A stretch of DNA of 64,000 bases. It comes from Liolophura sinensis (taxonomy: Eukaryota; Mollusca; Polyplacophora; Chitonida; Chitonidae). The position numbers were made by a program, and so were the translations under genes. The stretch covers positions 20,255,608 through 20,319,607 of the forward strand of contig NC_088300.1 in assembly GCF_032854445.1 (NCBI RefSeq). Reading direction: 5' to 3'. Shown in pieces: positions 1-21,800 of the stretch. The stretch's first letter is position 1. Each line of letters begins with the position of its first letter. The notes under the pieces are model-generated. The model was given only the letters and a program-made list of their open reading frames with translations, searched no databases and was not told the DNA's origin.

Positions 1-2608
1 AGTAAATATATACAATATAATATTTTAAGGCACAAATTAAAGGTCAGAACACTTATATTAAAGAAAAACCTTTTAAACCATCAAGCCTTTTTCTTTGAGA
101 ATGCACACATAATATTTCGAGAAAAAATCATCAATTTCACTGAACATTTCAGCTGGAAACATGATGTTAGATGAATCCTGCAACAAGGTCCCATATTTCT
201 GTTTTACAACCGTGTACATTAATGCATCTCTATACCCATTCCATAAACAAGCTGTATGAAAATGTGTTGGAGAACTAAGTCAATACATGGGGAAAAGACA
301 GCCTGTGCTTCATTTTGAATTATGAAACATTTTCCATGACAAAAACAATTTAACATTAATACTAAGAGCAATTAAGGTATGTGAATGCCTCTCTTCACTG
401 AATACAAACTTGATTCCCTAACCAATTTAATGCCCGACACAAACAACGACTGACACAAAAAAAAAAGTTAACATATGATAATTTTTGAGATGAGAATAAA
501 CATTTTCATGAAAAAAATGTGAAAAAAGAAATATACCCTGGCCTGCAAGCTAGATACTTGTTCTTTCTCAAAATAAAGAAGTGAAAATACTGAAAAAGCA
601 TACTTTACCCAGTGCTAGTAATTTTTCAATTTGACGTTTACTGAACTAAGTGTATAATCCATTCACACATAACACTGTGTAGAGGTGAAGATGAAAATTT
701 AGGGCAAAGCATATGTGGTAAAAATATAAGTTGTAAAAATATACTAACCTTACACACCCACAGTCCATTGCGTTTACTCTGTTAATTATCAACAGTTTAT
801 CAAAAATACTTTAATGGTTAATAAGTTGGTCTGTCAAGGTCTAGGCATCATTCAAGCCTACATAAAGTTGGGGGGGGGGGTTGACACAGGTTGTCTCAAA
901 TGTAGGTTGTTACACACGTAAATTGCAGAAAATTTAATATTAAATGAATAAGGTGTTTTTAACAATTGTGGTGCACCAAATCATGTAAATGAACATTAAT
1001 ATCACAGTCTGTAAAGTCCTTTGCAGGTTTAAGCCTTCATAGGGCAGCATTTTATCAAGCAGTTTATCACCTTCTGAGGCAATGCTCCATCTCTGGAGTG
1101 ATTTTTACAACCAATTTGGTTTGAATTACATGTAAGATGCCATTAAATTGTCCTCTAGCATTTATCATGTCCAAAAGTAAACATATAAGAACATCTTTAC
1201 TGGATTCATCAGTGTGCCATCAGGCCTATATGGATAGCCCATTTAATGTCTTTGCTTTATTGTAAATCTCAAGGAACAAAGTTCACAAAACTACCACAGA
1301 AAACACCCAATTTATGAAAAGAAAAACACTACAGTTTAACCCAATGTCATGTTTTCAAAGAGATAGATGAAAGCCTTTGAAAGGAATCTGTAACATAAAT
1401 CCAGTCTTTTCAAAGCATTTTCCTCAGCAAATTGTTTACATATTGATAAACAGGGATGCTATTGATTTACCCGAATTTACGACGTCCATATTTAATAAGC
1501 ATTACAGATTGACATGTTTTAATGTATTTTGCCCAACATATTAAATATGGATGATAATATAATGTCAGAGATCAAAATTTTCTTAAGGAATTGTGCATGT
1601 AGATTCTATGGACATAAAAGTTTGTATTATGGGTAATCCCACAAAAGTTTGACATTATTTAAATGGGAATGACGGTCTTGTGCCAAATCGGTCAGAAATG
1701 TGGATCACTTCTGGTCCCTTGTAAACGCATTATCATTTGAGCAAACCTTCATTTTTCCTATATTTGGTTACGAATGACGATCACCATAAGAAAATTTCTC
1801 CTGATGTTTTGTTTTTTGCCTAAATTGACAACTTTGACCTCTGCACGTAAATATGTAACATAATTCTTGCTCATAAATATTAATGTAAATTAGCCAGATT
1901 ACAAAAAACATGATCAAGAATCCTCCAGCTCCTTACCATAATATATGACAATTACACAAAAGGTAAATAAGCGCCATATTTCAAGAGCATCAATATTACC
2001 TGAACAAACAAACAAATAAAACTGTTTTAGGGGGGAGGGGGATAGACATCATGTAAAGCAAATATTGACTAGTAGGTTCTGTGACAGTGGCCAGAGAGCA
2101 AGGACTTCTGAAAGAACAACTGAAGCATGAACTAGTGTTTTCTCAGTAAAATGGGACAGCCATATCAGAGTTTGAATTGTAAGGTAATGCATATTGTTGT
2201 ACTCTTGTGCATCCAAGATTGCGCATTCATATTTCAATGTGTCCAGATAACCAAAAAATACTTTCATATCTTTTGACAGCTCTAACCCATAAGTTTTCGT
2301 CAAAATTTTGCACACAATACGTAAATGCATCCAAGAATGCTTTCTACTGGAGGGAAAAAAAAAATGCACAAGGTACATGAAGCAGCATTTGGTTATCTCT
2401 AAACCTTTAACAACCAAAGGAAGGTATGGTCGGAGTCACACAAGTAATCACAGGATAGCACTGGCAACTTTTGCAGTATAAGCATAATGAACCCAAAGTT
2501 TGGTCGGAGATTGTAGCCAACTGAAGGCTTTTGCTGGACCTTTTACTCTTTGTTTTCAATATAAAGTTCTATATACAAATGGACAGACAGAAAAGCAACC
2601 AGTTCTCA
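1..2608. other. 3' flank / possible 3'UTR of the LC3C-like gene
   Basis: No ORF here resembles a known protein; the 122-codon minus-strand ORF at 2049-2417 has no recognisable motif. The stretch lies immediately downstream (minus strand) of the LC3C stop codon, so its right part is probably 3'UTR. A minus-strand AATAAA (TTTATT on plus) at 1256-1261 is one candidate poly(A) signal, which would give a 3'UTR of about 1.35 kb, but the true end cannot be seen. A G run sits near 871-880 and another G-rich run near 2031-2041. Confidence 0.4.
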
Positions 2609-12214
<9,606 letters not shown>

Positions 12215-12960
12215 GGTAAGGCTATAAAGCTGTCTCAAGCTAGTCCTGGACGAAGCGGGTAAACAAGCACACTGCAGAGCTTTCAATCTCTGTGCACTTC
12301 GTCTCCTCACTGAATCAGGAGGCGATGACGTAGCGAGAAGTTAATGTCATCTCCGTGTCAAAGTTCATAATCCGGTCCTGTCATTGGCTGACGAGTGTGA
12401 CGTGCCTTAAGGGGTCATAAGGAAATTTGTGTTTCGAAATTAGTTTACCAAACTTTTATCACCTCATAAAAGGCTGTGTAGTTTTATATATTCTTTGTAT
12501 GGCTAAACGAGAGTGTGTGCACGGTACACGTCGGGGTTATGCATATAGAAATAAGTGAACCATCGGAACGAATTCGCTACCTAACACAAAAACTAGCTCG
12601 TTATTTAATTGGACAATGCTTAAAAATGTAAGAGCCTGCCTATCGGACGTCACTGCTTTCGAAGTTAACTTAACATGACAGTACTTAATTGTCCAAAGGG
12701 GTCATTGAAACAGATTCACGTGATTTGACCTATATATGGGCGTCATTTTTGCCATATATGGTGAAAATGTATGTCGACGTCACATGTACCCTAGCTTTTA
12801 GTCATGATGATGTGGGCTTGTCTTTTGCTTTGTCTTATTAAATTAAGCAGTTGAGAGAACAGCTGTATATGTACATGTACAAAAAAAGATAGTTTCAAAG
12901 ATTTTAGAATACTTTCAAAGGAATACCCAAACACGTACACGTGGTACGACTCATAGGACT
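12215..12960 (-). promoter_or_regulatory. LC3C upstream region with E-box, CRE-like and CArG motifs
   Basis: Seen directly: TCACGTGA at 12716-12723 (palindromic E-box with the core of the TFEB CLEAR element), TACACGTGGT around 12938, a perfect CArG box CCATATATGG at 12752-12761, and several gacgtca/tgacgtg half-sites (about 12326, 12397, 12644, 12775). No TATA box lies at the expected distance and the start site is not visible. MiT/TFE factors induce LC3 genes in vertebrates (established); use of these sites here is inference. Confidence 0.35.
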
Positions 12961-13894
12961 CACCTGGGTTCACTTTTTGAAAATTTAATTTCTCCAGTTG
13001 AATTAAACTTTATCAGAATACATGTATTGGATTTTCTGAACCATATTTGTAATTTAGGGTCTAGTGTTGCAGGCTTTCATGTTTTGCCTTTGTGTTCAGT
13101 CAGAATAAATATTTAGGCCATACTTTAAAAAAATCTGTGTTGGGTTGCACAACCTGGTCGAATGATGAAACGCATGGAGGCAGTCGGGTCAGGCCCAATG
13201 AATAAATTTTAATAATGGCCTAGATAGTGTTAGGGCACATTACAAACCCACCTAAAGACCACCTTATAATTCAAATATTTTAGTTTCTTCTTTTCAAGAA
13301 AGTTATGAAAATAAATGAAGTTATTTTAAGATATGACACTCAGCTGGAGTGGTATAGTTTCCAGAGGTGTGTCATATAATGTATAATATTCTTGTATATT
13401 AATTACTGTCAGTTTTTAAGTCCAACTTAACATAGATGAAATTCATGTAAATATAATAATATCAGACAAACAGGTCTTAACATATCAATCATATCATTTT
13501 TAAGAAAATTCATGTTTAGATGCATGATTTTGCATGACTTGAATTGTATTCCACATTCATGTGAATTTGGAACATCTGAAAACCATCACCTCTTTAAATT
13601 GCTTGTAATGTAGTACAATGAACAATCAAAGTTAAATTATGAAATATTAATACATGCTTTATCTACCGTACTCGAAATTTGACCGTAATAATCTCTAATA
13701 TACTTGCGCTTGCAGTTGTGTTACTGCGCTATGTCAGTTGTCATGAGGAAGGCTATACATTGTACCAAGATCCAAATTCCAGGACAATTCAGCCACAACG
13801 CAGAAAGCTGATTCTTAGACAGAAAGATAATTTGGCAGACAAGAGTTTCAATGTTTGACAAGTTGATTTGATTTTCATTTCTAATGCCACATTC

Positions 13895-14200
13895 AATAAC
13901 TTTTTACTTGTATACAATGGTGATCATTTCCATGGATGGAAGAAACTAGAGTGCCTGGGGTAAATCAGTTAATCCCAGGTACAAGATACTGGTGAGGACA
14001 AGTAATCTTGAACGGACTAAAGCCTGTGCAAATGGGCACACAAGTGAGCTTTACCGCTTATTGACGCCTTATGTACATCAAATGATTTTGGCGAGATTGG
14101 CGAAATCTACAAATTCCCTGTTCAAGGCTAGCTTTGAACTCCCACCTCAGGTGTCCTATTAACTCAAAGTAGTTTGCTTTGGCCTGCTCCCTTCCAGTTA
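13895..14200. repeat. Dispersed repeat family C
   Basis: Shares 'aatctacaaattccctgt' and 'accgcttattg' in the same order and spacing with 60530-60840, and 'agagtgcctgg' with about 10040. Ends are not defined. Confidence 0.6.
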
Positions 14201-14864
14201 TTTATCCGCAAATCACAAGAATGTAGCATAATTTGTAGTCTTCTGGTAATTCAAATCATGAATTAGCTAAGCTGGATATTTAATGGCAAAACGTACAAAG
14301 AGCTTGCGTCTAGCCTTCAATACATTTGTCTTCTTTATTGCAACATTTTATTTATTTTGGCAAAACACAGCTTAATTTCTGAGTGGAAGATAAAACCTTA
14401 CTTGTGTATGTTTCAGAGTTGAGTCAAACATAGTTTATTTGCATTCTCATGGCAGTTTATGAGGATATAACTGGCCATCACATCAACTTGAATATAAGCA
14501 CATGCACATACGAACATGTACTGCTGGAGTGTGCAAAAATTGTAAACGACATAAATTTGCAAATGTCAGTCTTTTGGAAAGTCTTATATACATGTATTTA
14601 TGTTTTATTCTTGACAGAAGGAATGATTTAATTAAAATGACTGATTTCCTACAGTGGCTCGAATCGTTAGCTCATACAATGTAGATCCCTAGGGCCGCTT
14701 TCACCAAAGTTTGTAAGTCTCACATTTCTCGCAACTTTTTTCGTAAAAAAATGTTGTCTGGGATACAGTGCCATAAAGTGACATCATTCGTGAGAAAAGT
14801 TACGAAAACATCGATTTACAAAGTTTTGTGGAAGTGGCCCATAGTTTTTCACTCATGTTATGCA

Positions 14865-15140
14865 CGTTAATTTATTTATTTGATTGTTGTGTTATGCCAC
14901 ATTCACTTTCACGATCATTCCTATGGAGGAGGAAAACAGCGCGCCCGAGTAAAACCACAGACCTTTCGTAGGTTACTGACAAGTTATCCTATGTGTGACA
15001 TACAGATATCCACACCATATTAGTGGAAGACCAGCACTACATTGGGCAAATGGCAACACATGATGTCGACCAGTCAACTCACCATGGCCCCATGTACAGC
15101 CAGAGCAGAGGTTTCTACAGACTCATTACAAATCTGCAGT
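14865..15140 (-). repeat. Diverged SINE family A-like copy
   Basis: Starts with tttatttatttgattgttgtg (tail side, minus orientation) and continues gaggaggaaaacagcgcgcc and ttcgtaggttactgacaag, weakly matching the family A body, then runs into 'tatgtgtgacatacagatat', which recurs at about 60680. Confidence 0.5.
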
Positions 15141-15187
15141 TATGCACTTTAACAGAAAACGTACAACATAGTTTATGATTTTGAGCC

Positions 15188-15669
15188 TTTATTTACAGAA
15201 TGTGACAATGTCTTTGGAGCAAAGTGGTAATCTTCAATGTGAATTTCAACAAGGAAGTTCCTCTCACAACTTTTAAATACCTTGATGATTATAAGAGACA
15301 TTGAGATGACAATAATTTATAACAAAAGGGTTACGATGGAAAGCAGAATAATGACTTTTGAGTTATTTTTATTCATATTAGCACTTTCATTCAACCATTC
15401 ACTACATTCCCTAAATCGGCTGTAACCTGAACACCCAAAGTCTTTCATGGTTTAAACAGCTTCTCAATGCAGCATCTCAATCAGTTCATTCACAGAAAAG
15501 ACTGATATTATATGTATGTACATTCACAGAACTGCAATTTTTGTTCCCTTCGAACAAAATCCTTGAAGTCAGAATTTATGATACATCACTCACTATGAGT
15601 AATACATGTACTTTTTTTTGCTTCCAAAGATAATCTTGGACTATGGATGAGGTGATCAGTCTTACATAA
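15188..15669 (-). terminator. PSMD8 3'UTR and poly(A) signals
   Basis: Minus-strand AATAAA hexamers occur at 15368-15373 and 15188-15193, about 300 and 480 nt after the PSMD8 stop. Either could end the transcript. Confidence 0.55.
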
Positions 15670-15804
15670 CTAAACTATCATTTCTAATTCTCTGGCATAT
15701 TCTATCGTTTGTTCAGCAAGTAATTTGGCGGGAATAACATCATCTGCTTCCTTTTCCTCTTGGCGAAAGTGAAAGAAATTGTCTGGTCCAACAGTCCAGC
15801 CCTT
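15670..15804 (-). CDS. PSMD8: PSMD8 exon 8 (terminal)
   Basis: Residues 222-265 and the TAG stop. It starts [11 protein letters not shown] after ttactgcag|A and ends in ELEMIV. Confidence 0.96.
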   Translation of the reverse strand, partial: KGWTVGPDNFFHFRQEEKEADDVIPAKLLAEQTIEYARELEMIV

Positions 15805-18800
15805 CTGCAGTAAAAAAGTAAAATCAATCAATGCTGTGCAGTGAAGATTCATGGAATGGTGTAACAATTAATTTGGTTTCTTTGATATCTATTTATTTAC
15901 TTGATAAGAATTTCATGCTACACTTCATATAAAATATAAACATGTACTCAAGTTGGAATGTCATTTTCAATAATACTGCTACTATAAATCGATGTAGTCA
16001 ACATGACATGGAAGTTTATCACAACACTCCGATAGCAGGTCAGCTTTTCCTTTGCTAAGGCCTTTTAGCTTCAGAGGCCTGTTTCATAATGGCATTTTAG
16101 GTTCAGTCTTTTGGTTTTACAAAAGCAAAAGAAAAAAAATATTTAATTTATTTATTTACTTATTTAGTGCATGGCCCAGGGGAAACCCACAACCATCTGC
16201 AGGCTGCTGTCAGACCTTTACGCATACAGCCTGAGAGGAAGCCAGCATGAGCAGATTTGATTTCACAGCGGCAACATTGGTGACAGGCTCCTGGGTCACT
16301 ACGCTAACCATCTGAGCCACAGAGGCCCCCCAATTTTAGGCAATAGCCTGAAATTGTTTGTGAAATGAGCCCTACACAGCCGCATTCAGCACTGTTATTG
16401 TTGATTGGCTTCTTGCTCCACGCTAACCACCCAAAATATTTGAAGCTAGATGCTTAAAATTTGATCAAATTGAACTACTACACTTTACAGCACAAAATCA
16501 AAATTTTATTGATTTGATGAATAATTTTAGTTTGGATAAGAATTTTAGGCCATTTTTATTTTATTTATCTGATTGGTGTTTTACGCCTTACTCAAGAATG
16601 TTTCACTTATACGGCAGCGGCCAGCATTATGGGGGAGGAAACCAGGCACACCCCAGGGAAAACCCACAGCCATCTGCAGGTTGCTGACAGATCACGTACG
16701 ACCAGGGTCATTACGCTAACAAACTGAGCCACAGAAGCTCCCCAATTTTAGGCAATAGCCTGAAACTGTTTTGTGAAATGAGCCTTACACAGCCGCATTC
16801 AGCATTGTTATTGTTGATCACCTAAAACTAAATGAGAATTCAATAAGGGTGTTTTGACTTTGAAGTCTTACGTTGTTAAAGGTAAAAACAGTCCTACTGT
16901 ATTGTGGGACTGTAAAAAATGCTACGCAACCTTTGCAGACATTATTTTAATGATCGCCTGTCTCACCATGTTGCAGATGCACAAATGACACCTCTTTCCT
17001 TCTGAAACTTCTCAAGTCCACAGATGCTCAGCTTCCAAACTTTCTTCATTGTTCATCCCCTCTAAATTAATTTTTCATGAAACCTTTCCTAAGAGGCCCA
17101 TGTTACAGTAAATGTGAACAAAAAGAGTTGCCTAACTTTTAAAAACTTTTTAATCTTTAGCAATAATAGAGTTCAAAGCTGAAACCCTATTCAGGCTCTG
17201 TTGTTCATAAGGCATGCTTTTGAGTATATAAGTGATAAATCAAAATCATAAAGCTGTAATTTCCATGATTTGCACTTACCTGTAATGCATATTCTTTCAT
17301 TGGTTTTTGAGATTCAAAAAACAGCATCCTTGCTGCTTCATTAAAAGCTATCTTCTCGTAAGCCTTTTCTATACAACCTGCAATTTCATCTCTGCAAAGA
17401 AAAATGCATTAAAATTAGATATATGTTGGAAAGCTAAATTTGTTAACTTTGACTTATTTATGTGTAATGGATAACCCTGCATTTGACACTGCATTTCATA
17501 GGTTTATTCATCTTTCAAAAATGTTTGGGAACATATGCACCTGTTCAGTAGGTTAATATGACATGAGAAGCCTGTACACTCAATTCCTGTATGCAGATGG
17601 CCTTTTTATAAAAATATTAATGATATACAATACCTAGATGTATTTAAAAACTCTAAACCTTAGTTCATATAACGAAAACCCATTTGTTCTGGGTCTCATT
17701 ACAATTTAATACCCATCAGTTTTGGCTATGGTGTGTTCACAATAGCTGATGAGATATATATAAATACCACCTAAGGCAAACACACCAGTGGATTACAATC
17801 TCATTAAGCACAGATGTGTGTGAGTGCCTGTGGTTTAACATCATACTTAACAATTTTTCAGTCATAGAACGATGAAGGGGTGTATGTAATGTGCCTCCAT
17901 GTTGCAGGACGCATTTCCACCGCTCTTTTATCTAATGCTGCTTCACTGAGACCACTTCCCGAAGGCAAGTATGACGCCCCACCCAAGCCAATATACTGAT
18001 ACAAGTCAACCAGTCGTTGCACTATCCCTTTAATGCTGAACGTTAAGGGAGGAAGTTACAACTTCCTCTTTTTGTAAGGTCTTAGATGTGACCCGACCCA
18101 GGATTGACCCTGGATCTAATGACAAGGACTCTCCAAATGTGTATGAAGAATAATCTTGAAAGACCTGAGTTCACCACAAGGTACATAAAGTGGGCATATT
18201 AAGTGTTCAAGACTTTTGGTAAGAAACAGACAGACTGGGAAAATACCCTCTGATTATACCTGGCAGACAGGTAAAACCATCATTGAGTAATACCTGATTG
18301 TGTTTAATAATATGTCAATGAAGAAGTTGTAATCTTCTGCTGGCACATTTCCTCTTGCCAGAAAAACCTGAAACACAAAAGAGAAGTAAAATTCTATCTG
18401 CTATCCTAATCTAAGATTAAAACTTTTTTTGTTGATACATTTCACTTCATTCAATTTAGGTAATTTATGATACAGCAGTGGGAAGGGTAAGACCATAAGA
18501 AAGCTAAACAGAGTGACCTCCCTCTTGAATTAATGCATGCTGTCACACTACACCTGGGTACCGCACTAAGCAATACAAATGCCTCATGAGCTGATTGTCA
18601 ATGATAGTGGTGAATGTGTGACATAACATTTTAAGGAGTTTTTAGACAGGAGATTGTCCAGTTTTTGATGATGTTTTACAATAGTCCAAATAATTACCAA
18701 ACATCAGCCTCGTATATGAATGTGTTATTCAAAATCAGTAATAAATTTTGTCACATTTATAGCGCTTCATAACTTTTACAAATTTGAGGATCATTTTAAC

Positions 18801-21800
18801 ACTATAAATATTACAGATTGTGACTGATGGTTTCCGAGTCATGCAAACAGTTACCATAAAATAAGCAGCGGGCAACTCACTTTGTTGTAGCTCCCTTCCA
18901 TTAAATACTGTTCCATTGATACTGGGTGTTTGATATAAATGTTACTTTGCAATTCCTTCACAGGTAACAACTCCAGCTCCTAAAACACAAAATACCAATG
19001 ATTACCAAAAGTGGATCAATATTCTGATATGCTGTAAGATTGTAGACATTTTCCTGAAATTTTTTTTGCATTTAAGTCGTTACCATTTCTATTTGTTTGG
19101 TTAATGTGAGCATGAAAATCTTCCTTATTTGTACCACTGCCGTATGTGGCAACAGATCAAAGCAACATGTCGTAATACAATATATATTTTGGTCCTTACA
19201 TTGTATGGTTGTATCTCCACAATACAAATATGGCAAGGACACATAAATATACATGTACAGTCTGTCAACCTTTTTTTTTCAATCTTTTCAGGATTATATC
19301 CAAGTGTTCATCACATATAGCAAACATAATTAACAGCTCATTCCACAATTCAACAGATAACTTCTTCACAGAGCATGGAAAATTTTGTAAAATAAGTTTG
19401 TTGGCATTCACGCAATTAGGAAGATCAACTGTTCTGCAGTAAACCACGGAGTCAAGCAGTGCTACAGATCACAGACAGTGCCATACTCCCTACTTTTCCA
19501 AAAGAGGGAAGCCTACCACAGTACACATTTTTTGAAAATACTCAACACTGCACTATTTTGGGTTCCCAGCAATACACCTGGAAAGCGTGAGGTTGATTGA
19601 GTCAAGAGGGTTGAGAAAATTGAAAGACATACATGCCCATACATGTACAGGCCCACATAGACCTACCGCTACAAAGTTTCTTGTAGTTACATACGGGACT
19701 ACAAGTATATGTATGTGCATGTCGATTGCCCAGAATTACGACTTGTCACAACATTCTGAAATAAATTAATTATTTCAGCTCGTCCTCACGCGGAATGAAT
19801 CTGAATGACACTCACAGGCCTGCATTTATTCATTGCACCTCAACCTGTAGGCCTACTGGGTTTGATTCCAATAACTCGCTCACTGACAACTTTACTCTTT
19901 CATTTTGTTTTGATACCAGAGGTTGCACTATTATTTAATGCTATGGTGATTCTCACCAACAGACCCATAAAAAATGTGCTTGCTAAACAGGCTACTTGAT
20001 GTAGTACTTCTCAGGTTGACAGGCTAAATTTGCAAATTACACTTGTTGATTTCAATTAAATGGAGTGAATGCTTAATTGTTCAGGGTACGTGCAGGTCGA
20101 CCAATGATAGCATTAGCATTGTGTTGTCTGTTCACAGCCCCATAAATAAATTCCACAAATTGGCATACAAAGGTATGTCAGCAATATAGGTCTGATTGGT
20201 AAGTATCAGTTGTCAAGCTCTCATAAAATAGCAGTGGAGTTTGCGACGTCTCACGCACATGCTACTTCGCTACAATCGAAACACTCCTCCCATTTCCCCG
20301 CCTTATCAAATAGGGTACATATCAGTTCAACACAGGAAACTCATTTCAGCAAACCTTTTGAAACCAAATGTAACATGTGTTCTAACGTCGTTCTCGCATA
20401 GTTGTGACAGTCGATTGCCATGCACTGGACACAGAACTCAGAGTCACGTGCGCATACAGTTAACTGACAGCTTACCTATTTTAACAATGTCCAATTATAT
20501 GCATTTTATTTCATTAACCCGCTCCTTGGAATAGCCACCATTCTATTAGGTCTATTAATTTACATACAGCCACATGCTCAGTGAAATGCATGTACAGTAA
20601 CTTTCTTGAGACTGCTTTTGACTTGACCACTAAACCATTTTGGTAAAGCCATGATAAAAGTCATTGATTTACACAACACATGTTTACAATGAGTAGAATT
20701 AAAAACAATTGCCAAAACATCAGGTGGTTGAATCAGGTCTATGCTCTGATTGAAAGGTCTCCTAAACTATGATGAAACTTCAAAGACTATAGCCAGAGCA
20801 AAGGGTTGGTGTTAGCCATGATATCAATACAACTCACCCGTTTATACCTGAATGCTCAATAGGTTATAGTTTGGACGTCCTTGATCCCCCAAATTTGCAT
20901 ATAATGAATTTTGCTATTGTTAGATCATCAAGGCATACACTGGTAAGGTGTGATCACGAGTTCTGATAAATACCCACTATCCCGTGTTCACACTCCCACT
21001 ACCCCACTGCCACCCTACTGTGTCCCATTACCAACAATCACAACCAAGACACAAGGAATCATAAAATACACTTTGCAGAAAAATCAGCTAAACCAATTAA
21101 TAGAGTACTGTTGAGAGCTCTGAAAAACAGTCACTGGAAACGGTCCAGAAGTTTCACATGCACAATCAAATCCAGGTTCACATGTATGTATAAGCTTCGT
21201 CAATCAAGAGTTGAGAATAACTTACTGTATGAAACTCAGCCAATCTGTTTTGGGCTAACAAACACAAGAGATTTAACCCTAGCAGCTGGTACTTGTAGGT
21301 GGATTCTGGAAGATTGTCTCTGAAATCATAATATAAAAAAAATGATGAGTAAACTGAAACACTTAAATGTACACATGAGTATCACATTACATTTTTGTTG
21401 TGATTATGTTACTTCTTATGTAGAGAACACTTAGCACATCTGAAAGCAGTACTCAAGACTGTACATGTACACGTCGGCTTATCACACTGCTCTTCACATA
21501 AAAAACTAATAAAACCAAATAGGTCATACATGGTGTAGAGAACACTATCAGATATCTACTGTAACTGGTGTACCTGATCAAATTTACATATAGTGTACCA
21601 CTATTCACAATTTATTCTTACTTGTAGTCCATGTAGTAGCATTTTAACTGTGCTATATATCTTTCAAAGGCAGGAATATCCTTCTTCGCAATGGCCCACT
21701 GAGCTCCAATTTCAAGAATATCTCCTGGAAGAAACAAATGAAAGATGCTGCACGACACTGAAATGGGATACATTTTAGCAATAAAACATATCTAAAAAAG

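Larger units (their letters stand above)
12961..15187. other. Intergenic between LC3C and PSMD8
   Basis: No gene seen. It holds AT-rich sequence, a family C repeat (about 13895-14200), and a diverged family A-like copy (about 14865-15010) continuing into related repeat sequence to about 15140. Confidence 0.6.
15805..17279 (-). other. PSMD8 intron 7, with tandem SINE duplication
   Basis: 1.5 kb intron carrying two head-to-tail family A copies (16136-16332 and 16556-16742), each followed by the same roughly 80-bp non-SINE flank. No exon lies inside. Confidence 0.8.

Noticed and set aside
2049..2417. 122-codon minus-strand ORF downstream of LC3C
   Set aside because: Lies in the probable 3'UTR, with low-complexity, Leu/His-rich content and no motif.
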